From the NCBI RefSeq assembly GCF_001894945.1, contig NZ_BCXE01000001.1, positions 62,001 through 126,000 of the forward strand: a DNA stretch of 64,000 bases. Reading direction: 5' to 3'. The translations under genes were made by a program, and so were the position numbers. The notes beneath the pieces were generated by a model, which was not told the origin of the DNA, searched no databases, and worked only from the letters and a program-made list of their open reading frames with translations. Below are positions 1 through 8,088 of this stretch, one piece after another. Source of the DNA: Rhodococcus ruber NBRC 15591. Lineage in GTDB: Bacteria; Actinomycetota; Actinomycetes; Mycobacteriales; Mycobacteriaceae. Numbering within the stretch: position 1 is the stretch's first letter; each line of letters starts with the position of its first letter.

Positions 1-785
1 GGGGGACCTGCGACCTCGTCCGGCCGGGCCCAGAGCCGGATCGATCCGCCGTGGGTGCCGAGCAGTTCGACGTCCACGACCGACAGACCGCCGGTGGCCA
101 GCGCCCGCATCGCGGACAGCACTGTGTAGTACTGGAAGTGCTCGTGGTAGACGGTGTCGAACTGCGCTTCGCGGACCAGGTTCAGCGCGTGGTGCACCTC
201 GATGGAAATCCAGCCGTCGTCGGCGACGAGGGTGCGCAGCGATCGGGTGAAGCCGAGCAGGTCGGGGATGTGGGCGTAGACGTTGTTCGCCACGACCAGG
301 TCGGCCGGCCCGTACTCTTCGCGGATGTCCTCGGCGAGTCCCTCGTCGAGGAATGCGGTGACGGTGGGGACGCCGATCCCACGTGCCGCGGCGCCGACGT
401 TCACCGACGGTTCGATGCCCAGGCACGGGATGCCGGCCGCGACCGCGTGCCGCAGCAGGTAGCCGTCGTTGCTGGCGACCTCCACGATCGACGAGTCCGG
501 TCCGAGCTGCAGGTCGCGGACGGCGGTCTCGACGAACTGCCGGGCGTGGTCCACCCACGAGTCGGAGAACGACGCGTAGTAGGCGTACTCGGTGAAGGTG
601 TCCTCGGGTGTGATGAGTGCCGGGATCTGCAGCAGCAGGCACTCCTCACACAATCGCAGGTGCAGGGGGTAGGTGTTTTCGGGCAGGTCCAGCTCGTCGG
701 CGGCCAGGAAGCGCTCACACGGCGGCGTGGCGCCGAGATCGAGCACGCTGAGGAGCCGGTCCGATTCGCACAGGCGGCACTTCAT
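1..785 (-). CDS. Sugar C-methyltransferase-like SAM enzyme (3' part off the window)
   Basis: The gene runs off the left edge, so about 261 N-terminal residues are visible and the C terminus is missing. It opens with a small zinc-ribbon-like region with paired cysteines (CRLC at 3-6, CEEC at 46-49). A Rossmann methyltransferase core follows, with EVASNDGYLL near 103-112 and GIEPS near 124-128. This layout is typical of the TylC3/NovU group, which C-methylates nucleotide-activated keto-deoxysugars. The ATG at 785 has GAGGGG eight bases upstream. The next genes inside the window are divergent and unrelated, so its pathway (deoxysugar, glycan or other) must lie outside. The family call is firm; the substrate is unknown. 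Confidence 0.8.
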   Translation of the reverse strand, partial: MKCRLCESDRLLSVLDLGATPPCERFLAADELDLPENTYPLHLRLCEECLLLQIPALITPEDTFTEYAYYASFSDSWVDHARQFVETAVRDLQLGPDSSIVEVASNDGYLLRHAVAAGIPCLGIEPSVNVGAAARGIGVPTVTAFLDEGLAEDIREEYGPADLVVANNVYAHIPDLLGFTRSLRTLVADDGWISIEVHHALNLVREAQFDTVYHEHFQYYTVLSAMRALATGGLSVVDVELLGTHGGSIRLWARPDEVAGP

Positions 786-1033
786 TGATCACACCCCTCG
801 GGCAGTCGGCCGGGACCGTGCGACGAGAATTTTCGCAACATCAGGTCCGACTAGACAAGGTAATCATACCTGGAGGATGAATGAAAGCCTGTAACAAACC
901 GAAAGATTGTTTTGCTTGCTGTTTGGCGCCAGTTGGTAGACACCCCTAGACTCGGAACCACTCACACCCTCACTCGTGGGTCGGGCACGCAGGGGTGTCG
1001 AGGCGTACCGTGAGATCCTGGGGAGGTCGCCCG

Positions 1034-1495
1034 ATGTCGTTTCAGATCGTGCAGCGTGAACAGACCCTCGTCGCCGGCCTGCCCGTGCGGAGCCCGCGCC
1101 GGGCTCTCGGCAAGGTTCGCGACCGGGCGCTCGAACGGGCCTGGTCGGCGGTGCTCAAGCAGGAGCTCGGTGGGCCGCTGGCCTCGGCCTACACCGATCA
1201 CGCGGTCGACATCGACTCCTACTACACCCAGACGGTCGGATACCAGTGCGAGTCGCTGGATCAGGTGACCGAAGGTCATCTCGTGGCCTGTCTGCCCGCC
1301 GGGACGTACGCGAAGTTCTCCTCGACCGGCACGTTTCCCGGCGTCTTCATCGATCTGTGGAACCAGATCCGTGCCGCCGAGGAGGCGGGGGAGGTCGTCC
1401 GGTCGTTCACCGGTGACTTCGAGTTCTATCCCCACGCGTACCGCATCGATATGTACGTAGCGATCCGGACTCCGGAAAAGGCTGGTGCGCAATGA
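1034..1495 (+). CDS. Stand-alone GyrI-like effector-binding domain protein (first of a tandem pair)
   Basis: A 153-residue soluble protein with the pattern of the GyrI-like/AraC-type effector-binding fold: an N-terminal strand (SFQIVQREQTLVAGL), a LASAYTD segment, then LPAGTYAKFSSTGTFPG before a helix (DLWNQI). No helix-turn-helix is attached, so it is a ligand-binding or inhibitor-type protein rather than a complete regulator. The ATG at 1034 was chosen because GGGGAGG lies 7 bases upstream; an in-frame start at 995 has no such site. The stop overlaps the start of the next gene by 4 bases, so the two are probably translationally coupled. The ligand or partner is unknown. Confidence 0.72.
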   Translation: MSFQIVQREQTLVAGLPVRSPRRALGKVRDRALERAWSAVLKQELGGPLASAYTDHAVDIDSYYTQTVGYQCESLDQVTEGHLVACLPAGTYAKFSSTGTFPGVFIDLWNQIRAAEEAGEVVRSFTGDFEFYPHAYRIDMYVAIRTPEKAGAQ

Positions 1496-1917
1496 GTTTC
1501 GAACTCACCAAGCTGCACGACCACTATGTGGGGGGGCTGGTTCTGCCGGGGCTCGAGCCGGGGTCGTCCGGTCAGCGGTCCGAACTGCTGACCTTCACCG
1601 AGGACCGCATTCGCGCGCGCGGCATCGGCGCGGTGGTCGTGGTCTACATCTGGCACCCCGAGGTCGGCTGGAATGCGGTGGTCGGCCGTCGCTGCGACGG
1701 ACTGTCCGACCTGACGGCCGGGGACTCGCTGGTCCGGGTCCCCACCGGATACTTCGCCCGCTTCGTTCCGGACAGCGACCACTCCGATCCCGTCGAGGAC
1801 GTGTGGCACCAGGTCGAGATCGCCGAGAAGGAGGGGCGGATCGAGCGGGCCTACCGGGAGGAGGTGGCTGTCATCGGCCCGTCGGGAGAGACGGAACTCT
1901 ACATATCTCTGGCTTGA
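1492..1917 (+). CDS. Stand-alone GyrI-like effector-binding domain protein (second of the pair)
   Basis: A 141-residue protein of the same architecture as its upstream neighbour. Equivalent elements are an N-terminal FELTKLHDHYVGGLVLP strand, a central VVYIWHP segment, and the signature turn VPTGYFARFVPDS followed by a helix (DVWHQVEIAEKEG). The sequences have diverged strongly, which suggests an old duplication. It has no DNA-binding domain and no export signal. It begins inside the stop of the first copy (ATGA). About 160 bases with promoter-like, relatively A+T-rich stretches separate it from the next gene. The pair may bind a shared hydrophobic ligand as a heterodimer; that is inference. 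Confidence 0.68.
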   Translation: MSFELTKLHDHYVGGLVLPGLEPGSSGQRSELLTFTEDRIRARGIGAVVVVYIWHPEVGWNAVVGRRCDGLSDLTAGDSLVRVPTGYFARFVPDSDHSDPVEDVWHQVEIAEKEGRIERAYREEVAVIGPSGETELYISLA

Positions 1918-2079
1918 AGAAGGCTGTGGCGAACACCCCGATACTGCATACTCGATTCCATACAGCCACATGTATGACCCGTGCTGTCCCGGTCGAGGAG
2001 CATGACGGTGAGCGAGAGGGCCTGATGTGGTCCACCGGGTGACTCCGTGCGGGGTCATCCGCAAGGTCGGAGGCCGACA

Positions 2080-2775
2080 GTGGATCGAGCAGTGCGCGTC
2101 GCATCGGACTCGGTGCGCGAGCGTGTCTCGACCTACAGCGATCCGGCCTCGGGATATTCGTTCGTCGCCGCCGTGCCCGCCGCGGCGCCGGACCTGTGGA
2201 ACGAATATCTTGCCCGGGCGTTGGGGGCCTACCGCCGATTCGGGGTCGAGTCCGCACTGGATTACGAGACGGTGCGAAGCGGCGACAGCACGGCGATGTT
2301 CTGCGCGGGGGTGGATCGACGGGGAGTCGTCGTGGGAGGGGTACGAGCCCAGGGGCCGTTCCGGAGTGCGGACGAGTCCCATGCCTTGACCGAGTGGAAC
2401 GCTCCGGAGCACGTCGAGCGGCTCCGCCGCATGATCGAGAGCCGGATCCCCTTCGGTCTGATCGAGGCGAAGGCCGCATGGGTGTCCGAGGACGTGCCCC
2501 AGCGCCGGGAACTCACCTTGGCCATAGCCCGGATGGGCGCCAAGTTCATGGACCTCCTCCAGTCCCGCTACATGATGGCCACCGCCGCCGACAACCTCCT
2601 CGATCTGTGGCGGACCTGTGGGGGAGTGGTCGACGAGAGCATGCCGGCTACTCCGTATCCGGACGCCCGTTATCGGACCCGGCTCATGTGGTGGGACCGT
2701 CTGCACGCCGATCCCCTCGGCGACGAACTCCGACGAGAAGTGGACGGGTTTCCCGTCGGCGGGGAGCCCGCGTGA
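2080..2775 (+). CDS. GNAT/LuxI-fold-like hypothetical protein, first gene of the MoeY-DGC operon
   Basis: A 231-residue protein from a GTG start with GGAGG seven bases upstream. The order of motifs recalls GNAT-type N-acyl synthases (FeeM/LuxI-like): YRRFGVESALDYE, then an acidic turn, then GVVVGGVRAQGP. I cannot assign a reaction. Later segments (ESRIPFGLIEAKAAWV, MGAKFMDLLQSRYMMATA) are helical and look conserved rather than random. The gene ends in a GTGA overlap with the MoeY-like gene, so the two are cotranslated. From memory, M. tuberculosis has an uncharacterised gene (Rv1356c) in the same place before Rv1355c-Rv1354c. A real gene; the function is tentative. Confidence 0.6.
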   Translation: MDRAVRVASDSVRERVSTYSDPASGYSFVAAVPAAAPDLWNEYLARALGAYRRFGVESALDYETVRSGDSTAMFCAGVDRRGVVVGGVRAQGPFRSADESHALTEWNAPEHVERLRRMIESRIPFGLIEAKAAWVSEDVPQRRELTLAIARMGAKFMDLLQSRYMMATAADNLLDLWRTCGGVVDESMPATPYPDARYRTRLMWWDRLHADPLGDELRREVDGFPVGGEPA

Positions 2776-4904
2776 GGTCCGACGGCGAGGCCGGATGGAC
2801 GCCGTCGGTGTTCGCGGAGGACCGGCCGGAGGACATGGAGGGGCTCGACCGCCTGCGCTCCGAACCCGGACTTGTCGTCGTCGATCGTCTCTCCGATCAG
2901 GTGCGGGGACTGCGCGAAGTGCTCCCGCCGGCCGGGAGTGACGTGCTCGACGAGCCGGCCCGGTGGGTCCACTACCCGTGGCGCCGGACCGTGGTCCGTG
3001 TGCTCGGACCGCACTCGTTCCGGCGGTTGCGGCTGGACCGCAATCGGAACAAGGTGACCTCCGCCGAACAGGACCGGCTGCGCGGAACGACTGTGGGAAT
3101 CGTCGGCCTGAGCGTCGGCTTCTCGGTCGCACAGGCGCTGGTGCTCGACGGGGTGTGCGGGGAACTGCGGCTCGCCGACTTCGACCCGATCGAGCTGTCG
3201 AATCTCAACCGGGTGCCGGCCTCCCTCGTGGACCTGGGCACGAACAAGGCGGTCGTGGCCGCGCGACGACTCTCGGAGCTGGATCCGTACCTGCCCCTGT
3301 CGGTGTGGCCCGACGGGATCGGACCGGAGACGGTCGGCGAGTTCCTGGACGGCCTCGACATCGTCGTGGACGAGTGCGACTCGCTGGACGTGAAGGTCGC
3401 ACTGCGTGCGGAGGCGGCCCGACGGGCCGTGCCGGTGGTGATGGAAACGAGTGACCGGGGATTGATCGACGTCGAACGCTACGATCTGCTGCCGGGACGG
3501 CCGTTCCACGGACTGCTCGGCGAGATCGAGCCGGATCGCCTCGCCGCCCTGTCGGGCCGGGAGAAGATCCCGTACGCGCTGCGCCTGCTCGGACCGGAGC
3601 GGATCTCGACCCGGATGGCCGCGTCCCTGCTGGAGGTGGAGCAGACGCTGGCCACCTGGCCTCAGCTCGGCAGCGAGGTGATGCTCGGCGGCGCGACGGT
3701 CGCCGCGGTGGTGCGACGGCTCGGCCTCGGCCAACCCCTGAATGCGGGACGAGGCCGCGTGGACGTCGAAGCCTGTCTCGACGCCCTGGCACTCCCCGCG
3801 GATCCCGGACGCCGGGCCGGCACAGACGTACCTCCGCCCGCGGAATCGGATGATCCGATCGACCGGGTGCTGCACGCCGCAAGCCGGGCCCCCTCGGGAG
3901 GCAACAGCCAGCCGTGGTCCATCACGGCCGACGGCGAGCGGCTCGAGGTCGCCGCCGCCGACGACTTCACGCCGACCGCGATCGACATCCACGCCCGAGG
4001 CAGCTACGTGGCGCTGGGCGCAGCCCTGCAGAACGCGCGCATCGCCGCGGCGGCGCACCGGATACTCGGTGCGGTCCGGGTGCTCGAGCGGGACGCCGCC
4101 GAGCCGCCGCGCGAAGTGCTCGCGACGATGCAGTTCTCGGACGGAACCGATTCGGTCCTGGCCGCCCAGTACGAGCCCATGCTCTCGCGCGGCACCAATC
4201 GGCGACCCGGCGACGGATCGCCGCTTTCCGAGGCCGAGACGGCTGCCCTGTACGAGGCGGCCGAGCAGGAGGGCGGCCGGATCCGGGTCGTCACCGGCGC
4301 CGATCGCCTCGCCGAGACCGCGGAGTTGCTCGCAGAATCCGACAGGATCCGCTACCTGACGCCCGTTCTGCGCCGGGAGATGCTCGCGGAACTGCGGTGG
4401 CCGCACTCCGAGGACACCGCCAGCGGCATCGACGTCGGAACACTCGGGATGGACGACGCGGAACGCACGATGCTCGACCTGGCGGTGCGAAACGATGTCC
4501 TCGACCAACTCGGAGAGTGGGACCTGGGGCACGGGCTGGGTCGTCTGACCGGAATGCGGGTGCGCAGCAGTTCGGCTCTCGTGGCGGTTTTCGCGCCGGG
4601 GCCACAGCCCGCCGACTACGTCCGGGCGGGGATGACCGCCGAGAGCGTGTGGATCCGCGCCCACGGCATGGGTCTTGCAGTCCAGCCGGCCTCCCCGGTG
4701 TTCCTCTACGCCGAGGACGACACCGACCTCGTCCGACTCTCCGAGGTCCGATTCGGCGCGCTCGGAAAGCTGCAGTCGGCGCTCGACGACGCGTTCGACA
4801 GACCGACCGGCCTGCGTTTCGCCCTCCTGCTCCGGGTGGCGCGGGCGCGGCCGGAACGGGTTCGCAGCGCGCGCCGCTCGGATAGGGTTCGAAGACATCC
4901 CTGA
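2772..4904 (+). CDS. moeY: ThiF/E1-like plus nitroreductase-like fusion protein (MoeY/Rv1355c family)
   Basis: A 710-residue two-domain protein. Residues about 100-330 form an E1/ThiF-type adenylation domain: nucleotide-binding GIVGLSVG near 108, then DFDPIELSNLNR near 136 and the aspartate-rich VVDECDSLDVK. From about 365 onward it is a nitroreductase-like FMN domain starting with ASRAPSGGNSQPW. The name MoeY comes from annotation of the M. tuberculosis homologue; a role in molybdopterin synthesis is not shown by sequence. An enzyme that adenylates a carboxylate and then reduces or oxidises the product is equally plausible. The GTG start overlaps the upstream stop. The c-di-GMP gene follows after 45 bases. 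Confidence 0.85.
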   Translation: MRSDGEAGWTPSVFAEDRPEDMEGLDRLRSEPGLVVVDRLSDQVRGLREVLPPAGSDVLDEPARWVHYPWRRTVVRVLGPHSFRRLRLDRNRNKVTSAEQDRLRGTTVGIVGLSVGFSVAQALVLDGVCGELRLADFDPIELSNLNRVPASLVDLGTNKAVVAARRLSELDPYLPLSVWPDGIGPETVGEFLDGLDIVVDECDSLDVKVALRAEAARRAVPVVMETSDRGLIDVERYDLLPGRPFHGLLGEIEPDRLAALSGREKIPYALRLLGPERISTRMAASLLEVEQTLATWPQLGSEVMLGGATVAAVVRRLGLGQPLNAGRGRVDVEACLDALALPADPGRRAGTDVPPPAESDDPIDRVLHAASRAPSGGNSQPWSITADGERLEVAAADDFTPTAIDIHARGSYVALGAALQNARIAAAAHRILGAVRVLERDAAEPPREVLATMQFSDGTDSVLAAQYEPMLSRGTNRRPGDGSPLSEAETAALYEAAEQEGGRIRVVTGADRLAETAELLAESDRIRYLTPVLRREMLAELRWPHSEDTASGIDVGTLGMDDAERTMLDLAVRNDVLDQLGEWDLGHGLGRLTGMRVRSSSALVAVFAPGPQPADYVRAGMTAESVWIRAHGMGLAVQPASPVFLYAEDDTDLVRLSEVRFGALGKLQSALDDAFDRPTGLRFALLLRVARARPERVRSARRSDRVRRHP

Positions 4905-4949
4905 TGCGGTCCCGTGTGCGTCGAATGTGCTGTTCCCAAGGGGTTTGAG

Positions 4950-6806
4950 ATGGTGGAGAAGAGCTTCGAGAACATTGTCACCCGTGTCGCTTCCCGCCTC
5001 ATGCCGGCGGACGCCGTGTCTCATCACTCGGTGATCGAGCAAGTGCTCCAGGACCTCGTCGAGCACTTCGAGGTCGACAACTGCTTTCTTCGTTACAACG
5101 ACCACGAGATCCACGCGACCGTGCTCGTCGCCGAGTGGCCCCCGCGGGAATTCGTGCCGGACCCGGATCCTCTGGGGGTGGTGCACTTCCGCGACGCCGA
5201 CCCGATCTTCGCCATGACGGAGACCATGAAGGAACCAGCGGTCAGTCGTCCCGGACAGTCAGGGGCCGAATACGCGAACCGCGTGCGCCTGGGTTCGGGA
5301 GTGCCCGAGGTCTCGGTCGCGGCGGTGCCGCTGATCTCCGGAAACGTCACCACCGGCACCCTGGGCTTCATCAAGGCCGGTGATCGCGACTGGAGTGAGA
5401 ACGAGATCAACACCTTGATGATGATCGCGGCCCTATTGGCGCAGGTGCAGGCCCGTGTCCGCGCCGAACAGGACCTGCGCGACGCGGCCTATCACGACGA
5501 CCTCACCGGTCTCGCGAGCCGGCGCGCCCTCCTCGAACACCTCGAGGAACGGCTGAAGCGGGGGCAGCCGGGACCGGTCGCCGTCCTGTTTCTCGATCTG
5601 GACCGACTCAAGCCGCTCAACGATTTTCTCGGTCACGCCGCCGTCGACGTGTTCCTGTGCCGCACCGCGCAGCGGTTGTCGCGCGTGTGCGATCCGAAGG
5701 ACATGGTGGCCCGCCTCGGCGGTGACGAGTTCGTCGTCGTGCTCGACGGTGCCGTATCGCTCGAGGCGGCCCGGGAACGTGCCGAGGCACTGCGGTGGGC
5801 GGTCGGGATGTCGGTGCAGCTGGGCAGCCAGGTCGTGGGCCGCGGCGGCAGCCTCGGCGTCGCCGTCGGTGAGCCCGGACGGATCACCCCGGTGGCGCTG
5901 CTCGGGCGTGTCGACGAGGCGATGCTGATGGCCAAGAGCAAGGGCGGCAACAGCGTCGTCGCATACACCGAGGACATGCGGGGCGCGAGCGAGCGCCGCA
6001 ACCTCATCGAACTGAGCCTGCGGACGTCGATCGACGACGAGCATCTCACCCTGGACTATCAACCCGAGTTCGACCTGCGTGACGGCAGCATTCTCGGGGT
6101 CGAGGCCCTGGTGCGGTGGAATCACCCGGTGCTGGGCAAGCTGCAGCCGGCCGAATTCATCGAGGTGGCCGAGTCGACGAATCTGGCGGGCGAACTCGGG
6201 CGCTGGGTGCTGCGGACGGCGTGCGAACAGTTGGCCGAGTGGCGGCGGCGTATCCCGGGCCTGAACCTGACGATGAGTGTGAACGTCTCGCCCGTGCAGC
6301 TGGTGAGCCTCGACTTCGTGGAGACGGTGGAGAGCGCTCTGGAGGAGTTCGGCCTCGGCAGCTCGTGCCTGTGTCTGGAGATCACCGAGTACGTGGTCGT
6401 CAGCGATCTCGAACGTTCGCGTAAGACACTGCGCCGGCTCGAGCGCCTCGGAGTGTGCTGCGCGATCGACGACTTCGGCACCGGCTACAGCTCGCTCGCG
6501 CACCTGAAGTCCCTTCCGGTCCACACCCTCAAGATCGACAAGGCGTTCGTGCTGAATCTGCAGCGCAGCGAGAGCGACCGCGTCATCGTCGAGTCGATCA
6601 TGGGGCTGGCCTCCGCGTTCGGGCTGGACGTGGTGGCCGAAGGGCTCGAGTCCGTCGCGGCGGCGACGAAGCTGCTCGAACTCGGATGCCACCGGGCGCA
6701 GGGCTTCCTGCTGAGCCGTCCGAAGTCGGCGGAGGCGGTCGAGCAACTGCTGCACCGGCAGCGGATCGAGCTCCCGTGGCAGACGCCGGTGGGGGACCGG
6801 GCCTGA
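4950..6806 (+). CDS. GAF-GGDEF-EAL cyclic-di-GMP synthase/phosphodiesterase
   Basis: A 618-residue cytosolic protein with an N-terminal GAF-like sensor (about 1-175), a diguanylate cyclase domain (RLGGDEF, GGDEF at 257-261) and an EAL phosphodiesterase domain (EAL at 385-387). EITEY, DDFGTGYSSL, KIDKAF and AEGLES are all present, so both catalytic sites look intact. The residue that would be the arginine of the RxxD inhibitory site, five residues before GGDEF, is aspartate (DPKD). Classical product inhibition may therefore be absent. The ATG at 4950 was chosen over an upstream GTG because AAGGGG precedes it by 6 bases. It matches the bifunctional mycobacterial Rv1354c/DcpA family in domains and length. 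Confidence 0.93.
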   Translation: MVEKSFENIVTRVASRLMPADAVSHHSVIEQVLQDLVEHFEVDNCFLRYNDHEIHATVLVAEWPPREFVPDPDPLGVVHFRDADPIFAMTETMKEPAVSRPGQSGAEYANRVRLGSGVPEVSVAAVPLISGNVTTGTLGFIKAGDRDWSENEINTLMMIAALLAQVQARVRAEQDLRDAAYHDDLTGLASRRALLEHLEERLKRGQPGPVAVLFLDLDRLKPLNDFLGHAAVDVFLCRTAQRLSRVCDPKDMVARLGGDEFVVVLDGAVSLEAARERAEALRWAVGMSVQLGSQVVGRGGSLGVAVGEPGRITPVALLGRVDEAMLMAKSKGGNSVVAYTEDMRGASERRNLIELSLRTSIDDEHLTLDYQPEFDLRDGSILGVEALVRWNHPVLGKLQPAEFIEVAESTNLAGELGRWVLRTACEQLAEWRRRIPGLNLTMSVNVSPVQLVSLDFVETVESALEEFGLGSSCLCLEITEYVVVSDLERSRKTLRRLERLGVCCAIDDFGTGYSSLAHLKSLPVHTLKIDKAFVLNLQRSESDRVIVESIMGLASAFGLDVVAEGLESVAAATKLLELGCHRAQGFLLSRPKSAEAVEQLLHRQRIELPWQTPVGDRA

Positions 6807-6822
6807 ACCGGCCCGTCGTCCC

Positions 6823-8088
6823 TCACGCTTCGAAGAGCGCCTGCCCCCAGTACTCGCCCGGCGCCGGCCCGGCCGGGCACGCGAACACCGCCGACCCGAC
6901 ATGCTGGATGTACTCGTTGAGTGCGTCCCGTCGCGCCAGTTCGCGCTGCATCGGCACGAACTGCTCGAGCGGGTTGCGGCAGAACGCAATGAAGAACAGG
7001 CCCGCGTCCAGGTGGCCGAGTCCGTCGGAGCCGTCGGTGAAGTTGTATCCCCGGCGCAGGATCTTCAGCCCGCCGAGGTGCTGGGCCGACGCGAGCCGCA
7101 CGTGCGCGTCGACGGGGACGAACGGCCCGTCCGGTCCTTTGGACTCGAGATCGAGTTCGTCGAATTCGCCGGTCTTCCCGAGCGGAGCGCCCTCGCGCTT
7201 GGTGCGGCCGATCACCTGTTCCTGCTCCTGCAGCACCGCCCGGTCCCACTGCTCGATGAGCATCCGGATCCGTCGCGCCACCAGGTAGGTGCCGCCGGCG
7301 AGCCAGGCCTGGTCGTCGCCGGCGTCCACCCAGACCGATTCGGCGAGCGCCGCGGGATCCTCGGCCTTGAGATTGTTCGTTCCGTCCTTGAACCCGAACA
7401 GGTTCCGCGGTGTCTGCTGCGACGTGGAAGTGGACGAGGTGCGCCCGAAGCCGAGCTGCGACCAGCGCACCGACGCGGTGCCGAACGCGACCCGGGCCAG
7501 ATTGCGGACGGCGTGCACCGCCACCTGTGGATCGTTGGCGCATGCCTGGATCGCGATGTCACCGCCGCTGCGCGCGGGATCGAGGTTGTCCGCCGGGAAG
7601 TGCGGAAGATCTTGCAGCGCAGCAGGTCTGCGCTCGGACAGTCCGAACCGGTCGAAGAACGACGGCCCGAACCCGATGGTCAGGGTCAGCTGCGAGGCGT
7701 CGAGGTCCAGGGCCTCGCCGGTGTCGGTGGGCGGATGGTAGGGGCCGTCTCCGGTGGCGCCGTCCTCGGTGGCCTCGCGACCGGCAGTCATCCGCTCGGC
7801 CATCTCGGTCCACGTCCTCAGCAGCGCGATCACCTCGTCCCGGTCGTCGGTGGTGACGTCGAAGGCGACGAAGTGCATGCGGTCCTGGGCCGGCGTGACG
7901 ATCCCGGCCTGATGCGCACCCCGGAACGGGACGGTGTCGGCGGTGCCGGCGTCCGTACCGGGGGCGGTGACCCGGCCGACCACCGCGCCCGCCCCGGCGA
8001 GCGCGGCTCCGGCACCGACGGCACCGAACAGGCGCCGGCGGGAGATGCCCGCGCGGGACGCGGGCGCGGAGGTCGGCGTCTCGCTCAT
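6823..8088 (-). CDS. efeB: EfeB, Tat-exported DyP-type heme peroxidase of the iron-uptake system
   Basis: A 421-residue secreted peroxidase. The N terminus has a twin-arginine motif (SRRRLF at 16-21) followed by a hydrophobic Ala/Gly stretch, so it is exported folded. The DyP signature FGFKDGTNN lies near residue 230, and VDAHVRLAS, further on, fits the heme-ligand region. In EfeUOB systems EfeB oxidises ferrous iron or handles heme outside the membrane before uptake. The start overlaps the efeO stop as ATGA. Only 16 bases separate its end from the convergent c-di-GMP gene. Confidence 0.95.
   Translation of the reverse strand: MSETPTSAPASRAGISRRRLFGAVGAGAALAGAGAVVGRVTAPGTDAGTADTVPFRGAHQAGIVTPAQDRMHFVAFDVTTDDRDEVIALLRTWTEMAERMTAGREATEDGATGDGPYHPPTDTGEALDLDASQLTLTIGFGPSFFDRFGLSERRPAALQDLPHFPADNLDPARSGGDIAIQACANDPQVAVHAVRNLARVAFGTASVRWSQLGFGRTSSTSTSQQTPRNLFGFKDGTNNLKAEDPAALAESVWVDAGDDQAWLAGGTYLVARRIRMLIEQWDRAVLQEQEQVIGRTKREGAPLGKTGEFDELDLESKGPDGPFVPVDAHVRLASAQHLGGLKILRRGYNFTDGSDGLGHLDAGLFFIAFCRNPLEQFVPMQRELARRDALNEYIQHVGSAVFACPAGPAPGEYWGQALFEA

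Noticed and set aside
2670-5186. A minus-strand open frame of about 840 codons opposite the MoeY-like gene
   Set aside because: Rich in His/Arg/Gly without domains; the opposite strand holds well-supported ThiF and nitroreductase motifs.
6798-6815. Six-bp inverted repeat over the stop codon of the c-di-GMP gene as a terminator
   Set aside because: Weak, without a T-run, and expected by chance at this G+C content.
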